In this document: in pieces, positions 35,197 through 44,390 of the stretch
How positions within the stretch are numbered: position 1 is the stretch's first letter
Layout: every line of letters begins with the position of its first letter
DNA from: Methanocorpusculum sp.
GTDB lineage: Archaea > Halobacteriota > Methanomicrobia > Methanomicrobiales > Methanocorpusculaceae
Direction of reading: 5' to 3'
Length of the DNA stretch: 64,000 bases
Assembly: GCA_017408885.1 (NCBI GenBank)
Contig: JAFQTT010000003.1
Coordinates: 62,001-126,000, forward strand
The notes under the pieces: generated by a model
Database searches by the model: none
What the model was told of the DNA's origin: nothing
The model's input: only the letters and a program-made list of their open reading frames with translations
Program-made: the position numbers and the translations under genes

Positions 35197-37464
35197 ATGG
35201 ACGAAACACCAAATATTCTCTGGCTTACTGAAATCCGCAACACTGACATTCCGTCTGTTGGCGGAAAAGGCGCATCCTTAGGTGAGATGACTCACGTTGG
35301 TCTGCCGGTCCCGCAGGCATTCGTTGTCACTGCACAGGCATTCCGCCGCTTCCTCCAGCTGACCAACTTAGAAGATGCAATCTTCTCCATCCTTGAGGCA
35401 ATTGATGTCGATGACAACGATGTCTTAAACGCAACCTCCGACAAAGTCAAGGTCATGGTTGAGACCGCAGACATGCCGGACGTCATCAGAAAGGAGATTG
35501 TCGAAGCATACCAGAAGATGGGAGGCGACACCGTTGTTGCAGTCCGTTCCTCTGCTACCGCAGAAGACTTACCGGATGCATCCTTTGCCGGACAGCAGGA
35601 CACCTACTTAAACATCTTAGGCGAAGAAGATGTCATTGACGCAGTTCAGCGCTGCTGGGCTTCCTTATACACTGCCCGTGCAATCTACTACCGCGCAAAG
35701 AACGGATTCGACGACCGCTCTGTCAATATCGCTGTTGTTGTCCAGCAGCTCGTCTTCTCCGAGAAGGCAGGAGTTATGTTCTCATCCCACCCAGTTTCCG
35801 GTGCAAAGACAGTTATCATCGAGGGATCCTGGGGACTTGGAGAGGCAATCGTTTCCGGAACCGTTTCCCCGGACAACTATGTCTATGACCGCCAGACTCA
35901 CAAGGTTGTAAACAAGACTGTCGCAATCAAATCCGTTGAGATTATCCCGGACGGAAACAAGGGAACCAAGGTCTCCGAAGTTCCGGCAGACCGCCAGACT
36001 GCACAGGTCTTATCTGATGAGGAAATCGCAGCACTTGCAGAGTTTGCTGTAAAGTCCGAAGAGCACTACGAGAACCCGCAGGATATGGAGTGGGGAATGG
36101 TCGGCGGCAAGATTTATATCTTACAGTCCAGACCGATTACCACCATCCAGAAGGGCAAGGGAGCAGCATCCGCATCCGCTGCAACTGATGCAAAGCACAT
36201 CCTTCAGGGATACGGAGCATCTCCTGGAATCGCAACTGGTAAGGTTGTTATCGTAAACGATGCCCGCGAGACCTCCAAGGTTCAGGAAGGCGACATTATG
36301 GTTTCCACCATGACCAACCCGGATATGGTTCCAGCCATGAAGAAGGTTGCCGGAATTATCACCGATGAGGGAGGAATGACCTGCCACGCAGCAATCGTTT
36401 CCCGTGAACTCGGCACCCCGGCTGTTGTCGGAACAAAGCAGGCAACCGCACTCCTCAAAGAGGGACAGATCGTCACAATCGACGGAGAAAAGGGTCTCAT
36501 CTACGATGGTGCAGTTTCTGCCGCAAAGGAAGAAAAGGCAGTTCAGGTCGTCGCAGCTGCAGCAGCTCCGATTATTACTGCAACCTCTGTGAAGGTCAAT
36601 GTCTCAATGCCGGAAGCAGCAGCCAGAGCAGCAGCCACCGGAGCAGATGGTGTCGGTCTCCTTCGTATCGAGCACTTAATCATTGGTCTCAACAAGACTC
36701 CGTCCTGGTACATCAAGAACAACAAGCAGGAAGAGTTCATCACCGAGCTTGAAGCAGGCATTAGAACTGTTCTCGATGCATTCCGCGGAAAGCCGGTCTG
36801 GGTTAGAACCATCGACTCCCCAACAGACGAGTTCTTAAACATGGAAGGCGGAGAAGACGAGCCGCACGAGCACAACCCGATGCTTGGATTCCGCGGTCTG
36901 CGCCGTGACTTAAGACAGAAGGAACAGTTCAGAATGCAGGCAGAAGCATTCAAGCGCCTTTGGGAAGCAGGATACGACAACCTCGGAATTATGTTCCCGT
37001 TAGTCCAGCACCCGCGCGAGTTCATTGCCGCAAAGGAAGCATTCCGCGAGTGGGGACTTCCGGTTGACGAGATGGACCTTGGTATCATGGTCGAGATTCC
37101 GGCATCCGCTGTCATCATTGACGAGTTCATCAAGGCAGGCATCAAGTTCTGTTCCTTTGGAACCAACGACTTAATCCAGTACACGCTTGCTGTTGACAGA
37201 AACAACGGCATCATCGGCGACATGTACGAACCGGAGCACCCGGCAGTCATGCGCCTTATTGCAAACTGTATCAAGCAGTGCCGCGAAGCAGATGTCGAGT
37301 GTTCCATCTGCGGTCAGGCAGGCTCCGACCCGAAGTTCGTCAAGTGGCTGGTCAAGCAGGGCATCACCAGTGTTTCGTCCAATATTGATGCCATCCCGAA
37401 GATCAGAGAGACTGTTGCAAAGACCGAGAAGCAGATGATTCTGTCTCTCGCCTTAAAGCAGTAA
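35197..37464 (+). CDS. ppsA: Phosphoenolpyruvate synthase
   Basis: 755-residue enzyme that makes PEP from pyruvate with ATP, giving AMP and phosphate; a key step in methanogen gluconeogenesis. Domains in order: nucleotide-binding N-terminus (SVGGKGASLGEM, VAVRSSATAEDLPDASFAGQQ), the mobile His domain with GGMTCHAAIVSRELGTPA near residue 400, and the C-terminal TIM-barrel with RTIDSPTDEF and the catalytic-Cys CSICGQAGSDP. The start at 35197 (MDETPNILW) gives the family N-terminus; the frame is open further upstream. A T8 run follows the stop. Confidence 0.95.
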   Translation: MDETPNILWLTEIRNTDIPSVGGKGASLGEMTHVGLPVPQAFVVTAQAFRRFLQLTNLEDAIFSILEAIDVDDNDVLNATSDKVKVMVETADMPDVIRKEIVEAYQKMGGDTVVAVRSSATAEDLPDASFAGQQDTYLNILGEEDVIDAVQRCWASLYTARAIYYRAKNGFDDRSVNIAVVVQQLVFSEKAGVMFSSHPVSGAKTVIIEGSWGLGEAIVSGTVSPDNYVYDRQTHKVVNKTVAIKSVEIIPDGNKGTKVSEVPADRQTAQVLSDEEIAALAEFAVKSEEHYENPQDMEWGMVGGKIYILQSRPITTIQKGKGAASASAATDAKHILQGYGASPGIATGKVVIVNDARETSKVQEGDIMVSTMTNPDMVPAMKKVAGIITDEGGMTCHAAIVSRELGTPAVVGTKQATALLKEGQIVTIDGEKGLIYDGAVSAAKEEKAVQVVAAAAAPIITATSVKVNVSMPEAAARAAATGADGVGLLRIEHLIIGLNKTPSWYIKNNKQEEFITELEAGIRTVLDAFRGKPVWVRTIDSPTDEFLNMEGGEDEPHEHNPMLGFRGLRRDLRQKEQFRMQAEAFKRLWEAGYDNLGIMFPLVQHPREFIAAKEAFREWGLPVDEMDLGIMVEIPASAVIIDEFIKAGIKFCSFGTNDLIQYTLAVDRNNGIIGDMYEPEHPAVMRLIANCIKQCREADVECSICGQAGSDPKFVKWLVKQGITSVSSNIDAIPKIRETVAKTEKQMILSLALKQ

Positions 37465-37478
37465 GCCCACCCTAATAA

Positions 37479-37492
37479 TTTCTTTTTTTTCA
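37479..37492 (+). terminator. T-run terminator after ppsA
   Basis: A T8 stretch (37483-37490) inside an AT-rich tract directly downstream of the ppsA stop. Confidence 0.5.
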
Positions 37493-37591
37493 GGTTTTCG
37501 TAGTGAATACTTTGCCTCCATAAAGGCAGTTCTTTCATCTCATGTGAGTGAGCGTATTTTCCACGAAGTCCAACAATAAACCCAATACAAT

Positions 37592-37599
37592 AAAAAAAA
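37592..37599 (-). terminator. T-run terminator of the DUF4013 gene
   Basis: Eight A residues on the plus strand give T8 in the minus-strand transcript shortly after the DUF4013 stop at 37610. Confidence 0.45.
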
Positions 37600-37609
37600 G
37601 TTAGTTGAT

Positions 37610-38506
37610 TTATTCAACTGCAGCTGAAACTTCTGCCGACTTTTCTAATGCTTCGCCAGATTCGTAGAGGTTGGCGAAGAACTTTGCCTGGAAGATCATA
37701 ATAAACGGCAGAGTAACAATTAAGAGAATACCGCCTGCAAACGGAATCATCATAAGAACAAGTTCCGCTGCGAAGATGATGAGACCAAACAGTATGATAT
37801 GTCCTAAGTAGCGCAGCCATCCAATGTTACTGATAATTGAGCAAAGTTTTCCAATCTGGAATGCGGCACCGAATCTTCCCTCCTTTGCATAGCGGATTCC
37901 GGCATTAACTGCAAGGATAGTGCTGACTACACAGAGGATTACTGGAAGAAGCAGACAGACAATGATGAAGTATGCATCATTCCAAATCGGACCGAGCACG
38001 ACAAGCTCTGAGATAATCATGTATGGAAGCAGGTAGATGACAGAAATTACCAGATAGACAATACCTTCCAAGAACATTCTTCCAAGATTCTTGAAGTTCA
38101 GCTCGCCCCCGCGGTAGACACGAAGGATAAATCCATTCTGGAAACATCCGGCGAGCAGGACAACCAGCGTACAGATAAGTGTGACTGCTAAAAATCCGCC
38201 GATTAAAAGACCTGAGAATAACACTTCGTTTCCGGTAGAGAAGAAAACCGGATCCATAGGAACGGGACCTATATCCACATAAGAGTCTGATACTGTTGTG
38301 ACCCCCACAACCTCAGTAAATCCAGACGCCGGAAGCGCCATGAACAGTCCAATGAAAAACGCAATCAGCGCAAAAACCATCGCAAAGGTTGCACCGTAAA
38401 TAATTGCGGACAGAATGATTAAGATAAACCATCCCGAGAATTTTTTGAACGCACCGTTTGTATAGGCAAACGATTTGTCCAGATTATCGCCAAATGAAAT
38501 AGCCAT
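37610..38506 (-). CDS. DUF4013-type membrane protein
   Basis: 298-residue protein with about six hydrophobic segments. The opening FGDNLDKSFAYTNGAFKKFSGWFILIILSAIIYGA is a good match to the start of DUF4013 proteins, and a paired helix region (INVAEVLVLGPIWNDAYF-like) follows. A loop of about 40 residues between segments 1 and 2 is likely extracellular. The family's function is not known. The gene has its own promoter (AT-rich 38507-38540) and terminator (T8). Confidence 0.72.
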   Translation of the reverse strand: MAISFGDNLDKSFAYTNGAFKKFSGWFILIILSAIIYGATFAMVFALIAFFIGLFMALPASGFTEVVGVTTVSDSYVDIGPVPMDPVFFSTGNEVLFSGLLIGGFLAVTLICTLVVLLAGCFQNGFILRVYRGGELNFKNLGRMFLEGIVYLVISVIYLLPYMIISELVVLGPIWNDAYFIIVCLLLPVILCVVSTILAVNAGIRYAKEGRFGAAFQIGKLCSIISNIGWLRYLGHIILFGLIIFAAELVLMMIPFAGGILLIVTLPFIMIFQAKFFANLYESGEALEKSAEVSAAVE

Positions 38507-38578
38507 GAAAAATAATTTGCAAACTATACTATATATACTTTCCAGAGAAGTATGTGGTTTTAAAATCGTGAAAAAAGA

Positions 38579-39574
38579 TTAGTTGATCTCCTGACCGCGC
38601 AGGAGAACTTTGTGCTCTTCGATTACATGACCAACAGCTTTTGCACCCGGAATTAACGAGATGAGTTTCTCTGCATTCTCCGGAGCTACAATAAATGCAA
38701 AACCCATGCCCATGTTGAAGGTGCGGTAGAGTTCATTCTCAGAGAGCTGACCTTTCTCTGCAATCCACTGGAGAATCTCCGGAACCTCAAGCGGGTCTTC
38801 GATGGAGAAACCAAGGTCAGAGATACGCAGGAAGTTTAACAGACCTCCGCCTGTTACGTGACACATTCCGTGAACCTCAACCTGACGGCAGACCTCTAAG
38901 ACCTCAGAGTAAATGCGGGTTGGAGTTAAGAGTGCTTCACCAACTGTTCTGCCGGATGGAAGAACAGTTGCGTAGCCTCCGTTCTCTTCAGCAACCTTTC
39001 GAGCTAATGTGTAACCGTTGGAGTGAACGCCAGTACTTGGGACACCAACGATAACATCACCTACAGCAACCTTTTCTCCGGTTACAACTGCATCACGGTT
39101 CTGAACACCAAGGCAAGTTCCTGCGAGGTCGAGACCATTGACCATTCCTTTCAGAGTTGCAGTCTCTCCGCCGACAATGTTTAAGTTTGCAAGGCGTGCG
39201 CCCTCATTTAAACCGACACCAATCTGAACCATCTGTTCTTTGTTGATGCCTTCTGTTGCGATGTAATCCACAAAGGCAATCGGCTCAATGTTCATGACAT
39301 ACATGTCATTCACATTCATTGCCATACAGTCAATACCAACGGTGGACCAATCCTGAAGGTCATCTGCAACACGCATCTTGGTTCCGACACCGTCGGTACA
39401 CATGGATAAAACCTTGTCTCCGAAATCGATTAAACCGGCAAAGTGTCCGACGCCGCCAAGCATACCGTGCTCTCCTGTACGCTTGTAGGAGAGCATGTTA
39501 ATCAGTGTCTTTACACCGTCTGCCTCTAAATCAATATCGACACCGGCTTCTTTGTAGGAATATTTCTCAGTCAT
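38579..39574 (-). CDS. purM: Phosphoribosylformylglycinamidine cyclo-ligase PurM
   Basis: 331-residue ATP-dependent enzyme that closes the imidazole ring to give AIR in purine synthesis. It has the AIRS opening YKEAGVDIDLEADGVKTL, the GGVGHFAGLID loop, DGVGTKMRVA near residue 62, and VGGETATLKG. Length is normal. It starts two bases after the aspartate kinase stop, so the two genes form an operon although they belong to different pathways. Confidence 0.93.
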   Translation of the reverse strand: MTEKYSYKEAGVDIDLEADGVKTLINMLSYKRTGEHGMLGGVGHFAGLIDFGDKVLSMCTDGVGTKMRVADDLQDWSTVGIDCMAMNVNDMYVMNIEPIAFVDYIATEGINKEQMVQIGVGLNEGARLANLNIVGGETATLKGMVNGLDLAGTCLGVQNRDAVVTGEKVAVGDVIVGVPSTGVHSNGYTLARKVAEENGGYATVLPSGRTVGEALLTPTRIYSEVLEVCRQVEVHGMCHVTGGGLLNFLRISDLGFSIEDPLEVPEILQWIAEKGQLSENELYRTFNMGMGFAFIVAPENAEKLISLIPGAKAVGHVIEEHKVLLRGQEIN

Positions 39575-39576
39575 GT

Positions 39577-40971
39577 TTACTCACTCTCTTTGTCAAGGTG
39601 ATATTCTTCGTGGATTGCACGAACTGCTTTGATACCATCTTCTTCGTTTACCACAAAGGAGATGTTAAGTTCAGACGAACCCTGAGACAGCATCAGGACA
39701 TTGATGTGTTTTTCTCCAAGGCTTCTGAAGATGCGGGCAATGGTTCCCGGAGTTCCGCGCATTCCGGCACCGACAACGGAGACGACCTGCACGTTGGTCG
39801 TAAAGCTGTATCTTTTAATCAGACCGCGCTCACTGATGGCAGCCAATGCACGCTCTGCCTGATCCATCTGATCCTCAGTGATAATCATCGAGATGTTAAG
39901 TTCAGATGAACCCTGACTGATGAGCATCACATTAACACCTGCTTCTGCAAGTGCGGAGAAGATTTCTCCAGCAACACCAGGTCTGCCTGTGGTAAAACCG
40001 GAAACGGAAATCAGGCAGCTGTTCTTGATTAAGGAAACAGCCTTTACAATGCGTTCATCAGTGTGAGTCTGACGGCTGACGAGAGTTCCCGGGTGAGAGG
40101 CATTGAAGGTGTTTCTGACATAGACCGGAATGTCTTTTTCCATTGCCGGGATTAAGGCTCTGGAGTGGATGACCTTTGCACCGAAGTAGGACATCTCCAT
40201 CATTTCGATAAAGGAGATGGAATCGATGACACGGGCTTCCGAAATCATTCTCGGGTCGGTAGTCATCACACCATCAACATCAGTCCAGATGATAATCTCA
40301 TCAGCATCAACACCTGCACCAATGATAGCACCAGAGTAGTCGGAACCGCTTCTTCCAAGAGTGGTGACAGCTCCTTCTTTAGAGCAGCCGGCAAAACCCT
40401 GAATAACCGGGATTTCCTCACTTAAGCGTGAACCGATACGTTCTGCAATCCTTGCGTAACTCTCGTGGAGTGCAGTTGCGTTTCCGTGAACACCATCGGT
40501 TAAAATTCCTGCATCACAGCCGCTGATCTGGAAGGATGGAATACCCACCTGACGAAGTGCGGCAGAAACGATTGGTGCAGAGAGTTTCTCGCCAAAGGAG
40601 ATGATATAATCTCTTGAGCGCGGGGTAAGCTCACGGAGATTATGGACTGCAACTAAGATATTCTTCAGGCGGTCTAAGCGGATATCGATGTGTTTTGTAA
40701 CCTCCTCAATATAATCCGGAGCAACCGCTTCAAGGGTGGTGATATGACGGGTGCGTAAATCAGCCATGAAGTTATCGAGCACTTTCCTGTCAGTACAGGT
40801 TACAATGCGCTCAGCCTCTGCGATAATCTGATCAGTTACCCTGGTCATCGCAGAAACCACTACAGCTATCTCATTCCCCTTATCGTGTGATTCCTTAATA
40901 ATTGCAACAACCTTACGGATGGCATCAATGTCGCCGACGGATGTTCCACCAAACTTCATTACGACTCGCAT
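39577..40971 (-). CDS. Aspartate kinase
   Basis: 464-residue enzyme that phosphorylates aspartate, the entry to threonine, methionine and lysine. Opening motif VVMKFGGTSVGD, the catalytic region GFAGCSKEGAVTTLGRSGSDYSG, WTDVDGVMTTDPR, and two C-terminal ACT domains (each with SQGSSELNISM or SQGSSELNISF) for feedback control by end products. The start at 40971 (MRVVMKFGG) is chosen because AGGTG lies nine bases before it; an upstream in-frame ATG would add six residues. It forms an operon with purM. The threonine synthase at 441 is the last step of one branch. Confidence 0.93.
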   Translation of the reverse strand: MRVVMKFGGTSVGDIDAIRKVVAIIKESHDKGNEIAVVVSAMTRVTDQIIAEAERIVTCTDRKVLDNFMADLRTRHITTLEAVAPDYIEEVTKHIDIRLDRLKNILVAVHNLRELTPRSRDYIISFGEKLSAPIVSAALRQVGIPSFQISGCDAGILTDGVHGNATALHESYARIAERIGSRLSEEIPVIQGFAGCSKEGAVTTLGRSGSDYSGAIIGAGVDADEIIIWTDVDGVMTTDPRMISEARVIDSISFIEMMEMSYFGAKVIHSRALIPAMEKDIPVYVRNTFNASHPGTLVSRQTHTDERIVKAVSLIKNSCLISVSGFTTGRPGVAGEIFSALAEAGVNVMLISQGSSELNISMIITEDQMDQAERALAAISERGLIKRYSFTTNVQVVSVVGAGMRGTPGTIARIFRSLGEKHINVLMLSQGSSELNISFVVNEEDGIKAVRAIHEEYHLDKESE

Positions 40972-41087
40972 GTTATCTGCACCTGCCAATAATTATTGCT
41001 TAAAATATGGGATGTAGTATGAGATAAGACTAGCGCATAGTATGCCTCAAAGAAGCAGTGAAAAAGTATCTGTCAATACAAGAGATT

Positions 41088-41095
41088 AAAAAAAA
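41088..41095 (-). terminator. T-run terminator of the fprA-rubredoxin operon
   Basis: Eight A residues on the plus strand give T8 on the minus strand directly after the fprA stop at 41100. Confidence 0.45.
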
Positions 41096-41099
41096 TGGG

Positions 41100-42284
41100 T
41101 TAGAGGTCTTTGTGCTTTTCAGCGATGACGTCTGCGAGCTTGTTGATATCAACAATTGTCTCTTCGTCTGGAAGACCTTTAATGTAAACGGGCTCCAGAA
41201 TCTCAGCACCAACAGGAGTCAGCATTTCGGCGAGGTAGTTTACAGCGTTTGTACCCCAGCCGTAGGATCCCATGACACCAAGATACTTTGTTTTCGGACG
41301 CAGAGCGCGGACAAGATATGCCGCATTAACTGCAACCGGGTGAGGACCGAATAAAACGGTCGGCGTTGCGAGAATAATAGTTGCCGCATCGACAATTGCA
41401 CTTCCAAGAACTCCTGAATCAGTATCAAGCAGGTTGTACTGGTTTACAGGAACTCCTCTCTGGATTAAAGCATCGACAAGGAAGTTTGCCATCTGCTTTG
41501 TGCTTCCGTGCATTGAAACATATGCAACAACAACTTTGTTCTTCGGAGTCTCGCTTGACCAGTCTGCATAAAGATCGACAATCTTTGCCGGCATCTTCAA
41601 TACAGGACCGTGGGACGGAGCAATAATCTTTGGATCGATTGTTTTGACAAGCTCGAGATATTCGCGAACAGATGCTCTAAACGGCATCATAATTGCGGCA
41701 TAATATCTCTTTGCTGCTTCGAGATAATCCGGAAGATCATCGTTCTGGAAGAGAGTCTCGGATGCATAGTGGGTTCCAAGGAAGTCAGAAGTAAAGAGTA
41801 CTTTGTCTTCGACCACTTCTGCAAACATCGTGTCCGGCCAGTGTACCCACGGAGCAAGATAGAACTTCAGCGTCTTTCCACCTAAATCAATGGTGTCATC
41901 CTGTCCAACGATAATGAAACGGTCATCCATTTCATAGAGATTGTGCATCTCGACAAGGAGTCCCTTGCAGACCTCGTTGGTTACGACTTTTGCCATCGGG
42001 AACACATCAAGGAGAAGCGGAAGCATTCCTGAGTGATCCTGTTCTCCATGGAGACAGACGATATAGTCAAGCGAGTTCTGGTCAAGTCTCATGAGATTAG
42101 TGATGAACTCGGCCTCGTCATTCGGCTCTCCGGTATCAATTAACGCAACTTTTTCCGTTCCTCTTACAAGGTATGCATTGTAACTGCTTCCTCTCGGAGT
42201 CGGCATAATTGCATCGAAGTAGCGAAGATCCCAGTTAATCGTTCCGACAGCGTAGATATTCTCAACAATCTCACGAGCGGCCAT
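41100..42284 (-). CDS. fprA: FprA-type flavodiiron protein (F420H2 oxidase family)
   Basis: 394 residues: an N-terminal metallo-beta-lactamase-like domain with the diiron ligands in HGEQDHSG (H79, E81, D83, H84) and further His/Asp, then a C-terminal flavodoxin domain (VAYVSMHGSTKQMANF) that binds FMN. Methanogen members reduce O2 to water with electrons from F420H2, protecting the cell. The rubredoxin gene lies five bases upstream, in the same operon, and could pass electrons. A nitric-oxide reductase role is an alternative for the family. Confidence 0.9.
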   Translation of the reverse strand: MAAREIVENIYAVGTINWDLRYFDAIMPTPRGSSYNAYLVRGTEKVALIDTGEPNDEAEFITNLMRLDQNSLDYIVCLHGEQDHSGMLPLLLDVFPMAKVVTNEVCKGLLVEMHNLYEMDDRFIIVGQDDTIDLGGKTLKFYLAPWVHWPDTMFAEVVEDKVLFTSDFLGTHYASETLFQNDDLPDYLEAAKRYYAAIMMPFRASVREYLELVKTIDPKIIAPSHGPVLKMPAKIVDLYADWSSETPKNKVVVAYVSMHGSTKQMANFLVDALIQRGVPVNQYNLLDTDSGVLGSAIVDAATIILATPTVLFGPHPVAVNAAYLVRALRPKTKYLGVMGSYGWGTNAVNYLAEMLTPVGAEILEPVYIKGLPDEETIVDINKLADVIAEKHKDL

Positions 42285-42289
42285 CTAAA

Positions 42290-42445
42290 TTACACCTTTT
42301 TAAACTGGGCTTTTCCTGCAGCACAGACAGGGCATTTCCAGGTGTCCGGAAGGGCTTCAAACTCGGTTCCTGCCGGGTACATGATTCCTGCTCCCTTTTC
42401 AGGGTCGTATACATATCCACAGATTAAACAGCGGTATTTGTCCAT
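42290..42445 (-). CDS. Rubredoxin
   Basis: 51-residue iron protein with both knuckles intact: [10 protein letters not shown] near the N-terminus and CPVCAAGK near the end, giving an Fe(Cys)4 site, and the typical hydrophobic core residues (YRC, YVYD, PDTWKCP). The ATG at 42445 has good spacing from an upstream purine-rich stretch, and the stop lies five bases before the fprA start. It is the first gene of the operon and presumably an electron donor for the flavodiiron protein or another oxygen-defence enzyme. Confidence 0.93.
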   Translation of the reverse strand: MDKYRCLICGYVYDPEKGAGIMYPAGTEFEALPDTWKCPVCAAGKAQFKKV

Positions 42446-42544
42446 TTTAAATCATTCCTTCCTTAAGATTTAAGGCATAGATATATTGTTCACTAAAGAA
42501 TAAGAACCTCACGGATGAGTCAGTCTAATACATAAGTCTGGAGA

Positions 42545-44257
42545 ATGATACCTGAAGAGATACTATTTTTACTTTCGCGGAGAACATACTTTACTAAGGT
42601 CAAAATGGGATATACAAGTCTTCGACGATACGGACAAATTGCCGACGTATTAGTGAAATACGGATTCGGATTCTACTTAAATGAGTTATTCCCCGGAGCT
42701 GCCATTTCCAGAACTGCAAAGAAGAATCAGGCAGAAGAATACAGTGAGTATTCTGCATATGCAAGATTCCGCATGGCTCTCGAAGATTTAGGGCCAACCT
42801 TTGTCAAATTCGGTCAGCTCATGAGTACCAGAACCGAACTGTTCTCTCAGGAGATGATTGCAGAGCTTTCCAAACTCCAGGACAGAGTAGGTGTAGTACC
42901 GTTCGATGAAGTAATCCCAACTCTTGACAACTATATTCCGGACTGGAGAGATCTCTTCACATCTATTGACCCGAAACCTCTTGCCGCAGCATCCATCTCG
43001 CAGGTTTATCGGGCAGTAACGCGTGACGGAACAGTTATTGCCCTCAAAGTTCAAAGACCGAAAATTTCAGAAAAAATTGAGCAGGACATAGGGCTTCTTC
43101 GCTCTATTGCAAAACTAATTGAAGAGAGAAAGCCAGAACTGCGTATATATAATCCGGTAGCCTTAGTCGAAGACTTTGGTGTACAGATTAAAAAAGAACT
43201 TGACTTTACAAGAGACGGTTCAAACGCAGAGCGTCTTGCCCGCAATATGAAAAACTCAGGCCTCCCGAGAATCAAAGTTCCAAAAATCTACTGGGAATAC
43301 TCGGGACGCGAACTTCTGGCCATGGAGTTTGTTTCCGGATTTAGAAGTGATGATGTGGAAACCATCAGAGCTCACGGAATCGACACAAAAGAGCTTGCAA
43401 ACTTAGGACTTAAAGCCTTCATGATTCAGATTTTCCAGGATGGATTCTATCATGGAGACCCGCATGCAGGAAATATTCAGGTCTCTCCAAAAGGAGACAT
43501 CGTCTTCCTTGACTTTGGAGTCTGCGGAGTTTTAATGAAGGATATGAGAAACAAGTTCATCTCTTTAATGCTTGCTCTCTTCTCTGCTGACACTGATTTA
43601 ACCCTTCGGTGTATCAAAAACTTAGGTGTAAAAATTCCACAGGAAGGGTACGAAGAGGTCAGAAGTGAACTCTATCTTGCCCTTCAGGACTTTAAAGAGA
43701 TGGGAAGCCGCATGAACTTCTCAACTCTCCTGGAAACAGTGCAGGAACTTTTCCAGACATACAACATCAGAATTCCGCAGAACATCATGCAGCTCTTAAA
43801 GGCACTGATGCTTGTCTCAAACATTGCATTCACTCTTGATCCAGAGCTGCAATTTGTTGATGAGGCGCAGCCGTTCTTAAAACAGATTTTATCTGACGAC
43901 ATAAAAAGCCCAGACAGCATGCAAAAACGTATGCTCGAAGCTAAGATGAAGTTCGAAGATCTGGCAAACGTTCCAAAGCAGTTAAGCGGAGTGCTTGAGA
44001 TGGCCTCAGAAGGAAAACTCAAAGTTGACATCGCCGCAAAGGAAGTTGGAAGACTTAGTGATACAATCAGCAGTTCAGTTGATAAACTTGTAATTGGGCT
44101 TATGATGGCATCAATTGTTATTGGTCTCTCCCTTGTTGTGATGAGTCAGAGTTTTACGATGGGCTTTATCCCAATTCTCGCCTACGTTGCCGCAGTCATA
44201 ATTATTATAGTAGTGTTCTGGACCATGCGCAGCCGTATGAGAAAAAACAGATACTAA
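42545..44257 (+). CDS. ABC1/UbiB-family atypical kinase
   Basis: 570-residue member of the UbiB/ADCK/ABC1 group of protein-kinase-like ATPases. Motifs: KFGQLMSTR (the KxGQ block that replaces the Gly-rich loop), AAASISQVYRA, the VALKVQRP lysine, YHGDPHAGN and FLDFGVCG. The C-terminal region has two membrane segments (about residues 525-565). Members support quinone or other isoprenoid lipid metabolism in bacteria and mitochondria; the role in a methanogen without ubiquinone is unknown. A start 20 codons downstream (MGYTSLRRYG) is possible. Confidence 0.87.
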   Translation: MIPEEILFLLSRRTYFTKVKMGYTSLRRYGQIADVLVKYGFGFYLNELFPGAAISRTAKKNQAEEYSEYSAYARFRMALEDLGPTFVKFGQLMSTRTELFSQEMIAELSKLQDRVGVVPFDEVIPTLDNYIPDWRDLFTSIDPKPLAAASISQVYRAVTRDGTVIALKVQRPKISEKIEQDIGLLRSIAKLIEERKPELRIYNPVALVEDFGVQIKKELDFTRDGSNAERLARNMKNSGLPRIKVPKIYWEYSGRELLAMEFVSGFRSDDVETIRAHGIDTKELANLGLKAFMIQIFQDGFYHGDPHAGNIQVSPKGDIVFLDFGVCGVLMKDMRNKFISLMLALFSADTDLTLRCIKNLGVKIPQEGYEEVRSELYLALQDFKEMGSRMNFSTLLETVQELFQTYNIRIPQNIMQLLKALMLVSNIAFTLDPELQFVDEAQPFLKQILSDDIKSPDSMQKRMLEAKMKFEDLANVPKQLSGVLEMASEGKLKVDIAAKEVGRLSDTISSSVDKLVIGLMMASIVIGLSLVVMSQSFTMGFIPILAYVAAVIIIIVVFWTMRSRMRKNRY

Positions 44258-44263
44258 AACCCC

Positions 44264-44269
44264 TTTTTT
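44264..44269 (+). terminator. T-run terminator after the UbiB-type gene
   Basis: CCCC followed by T6 seven bases after the stop codon. Weak but well placed. Confidence 0.35.
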
Positions 44270-44337
44270 GCACGAATTCCCATACTAGGCGGAACGGAAA
44301 AACGATTATTTCGTATAAATATGTTCCCTTACAGCAA

Positions 44338-44347
44338 GTATATAAGC
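44338..44347 (+). promoter_or_regulatory. TATA-like promoter of the radical SAM gene
   Basis: AGTATATAAGC about 50 bases before the ATG at 44391, the best TATA candidate in the gap. Confidence 0.4.
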
Positions 44348-44390
44348 AATCGCAACGAAAATTGTAGTATAGATTTGGAATACTGTAATT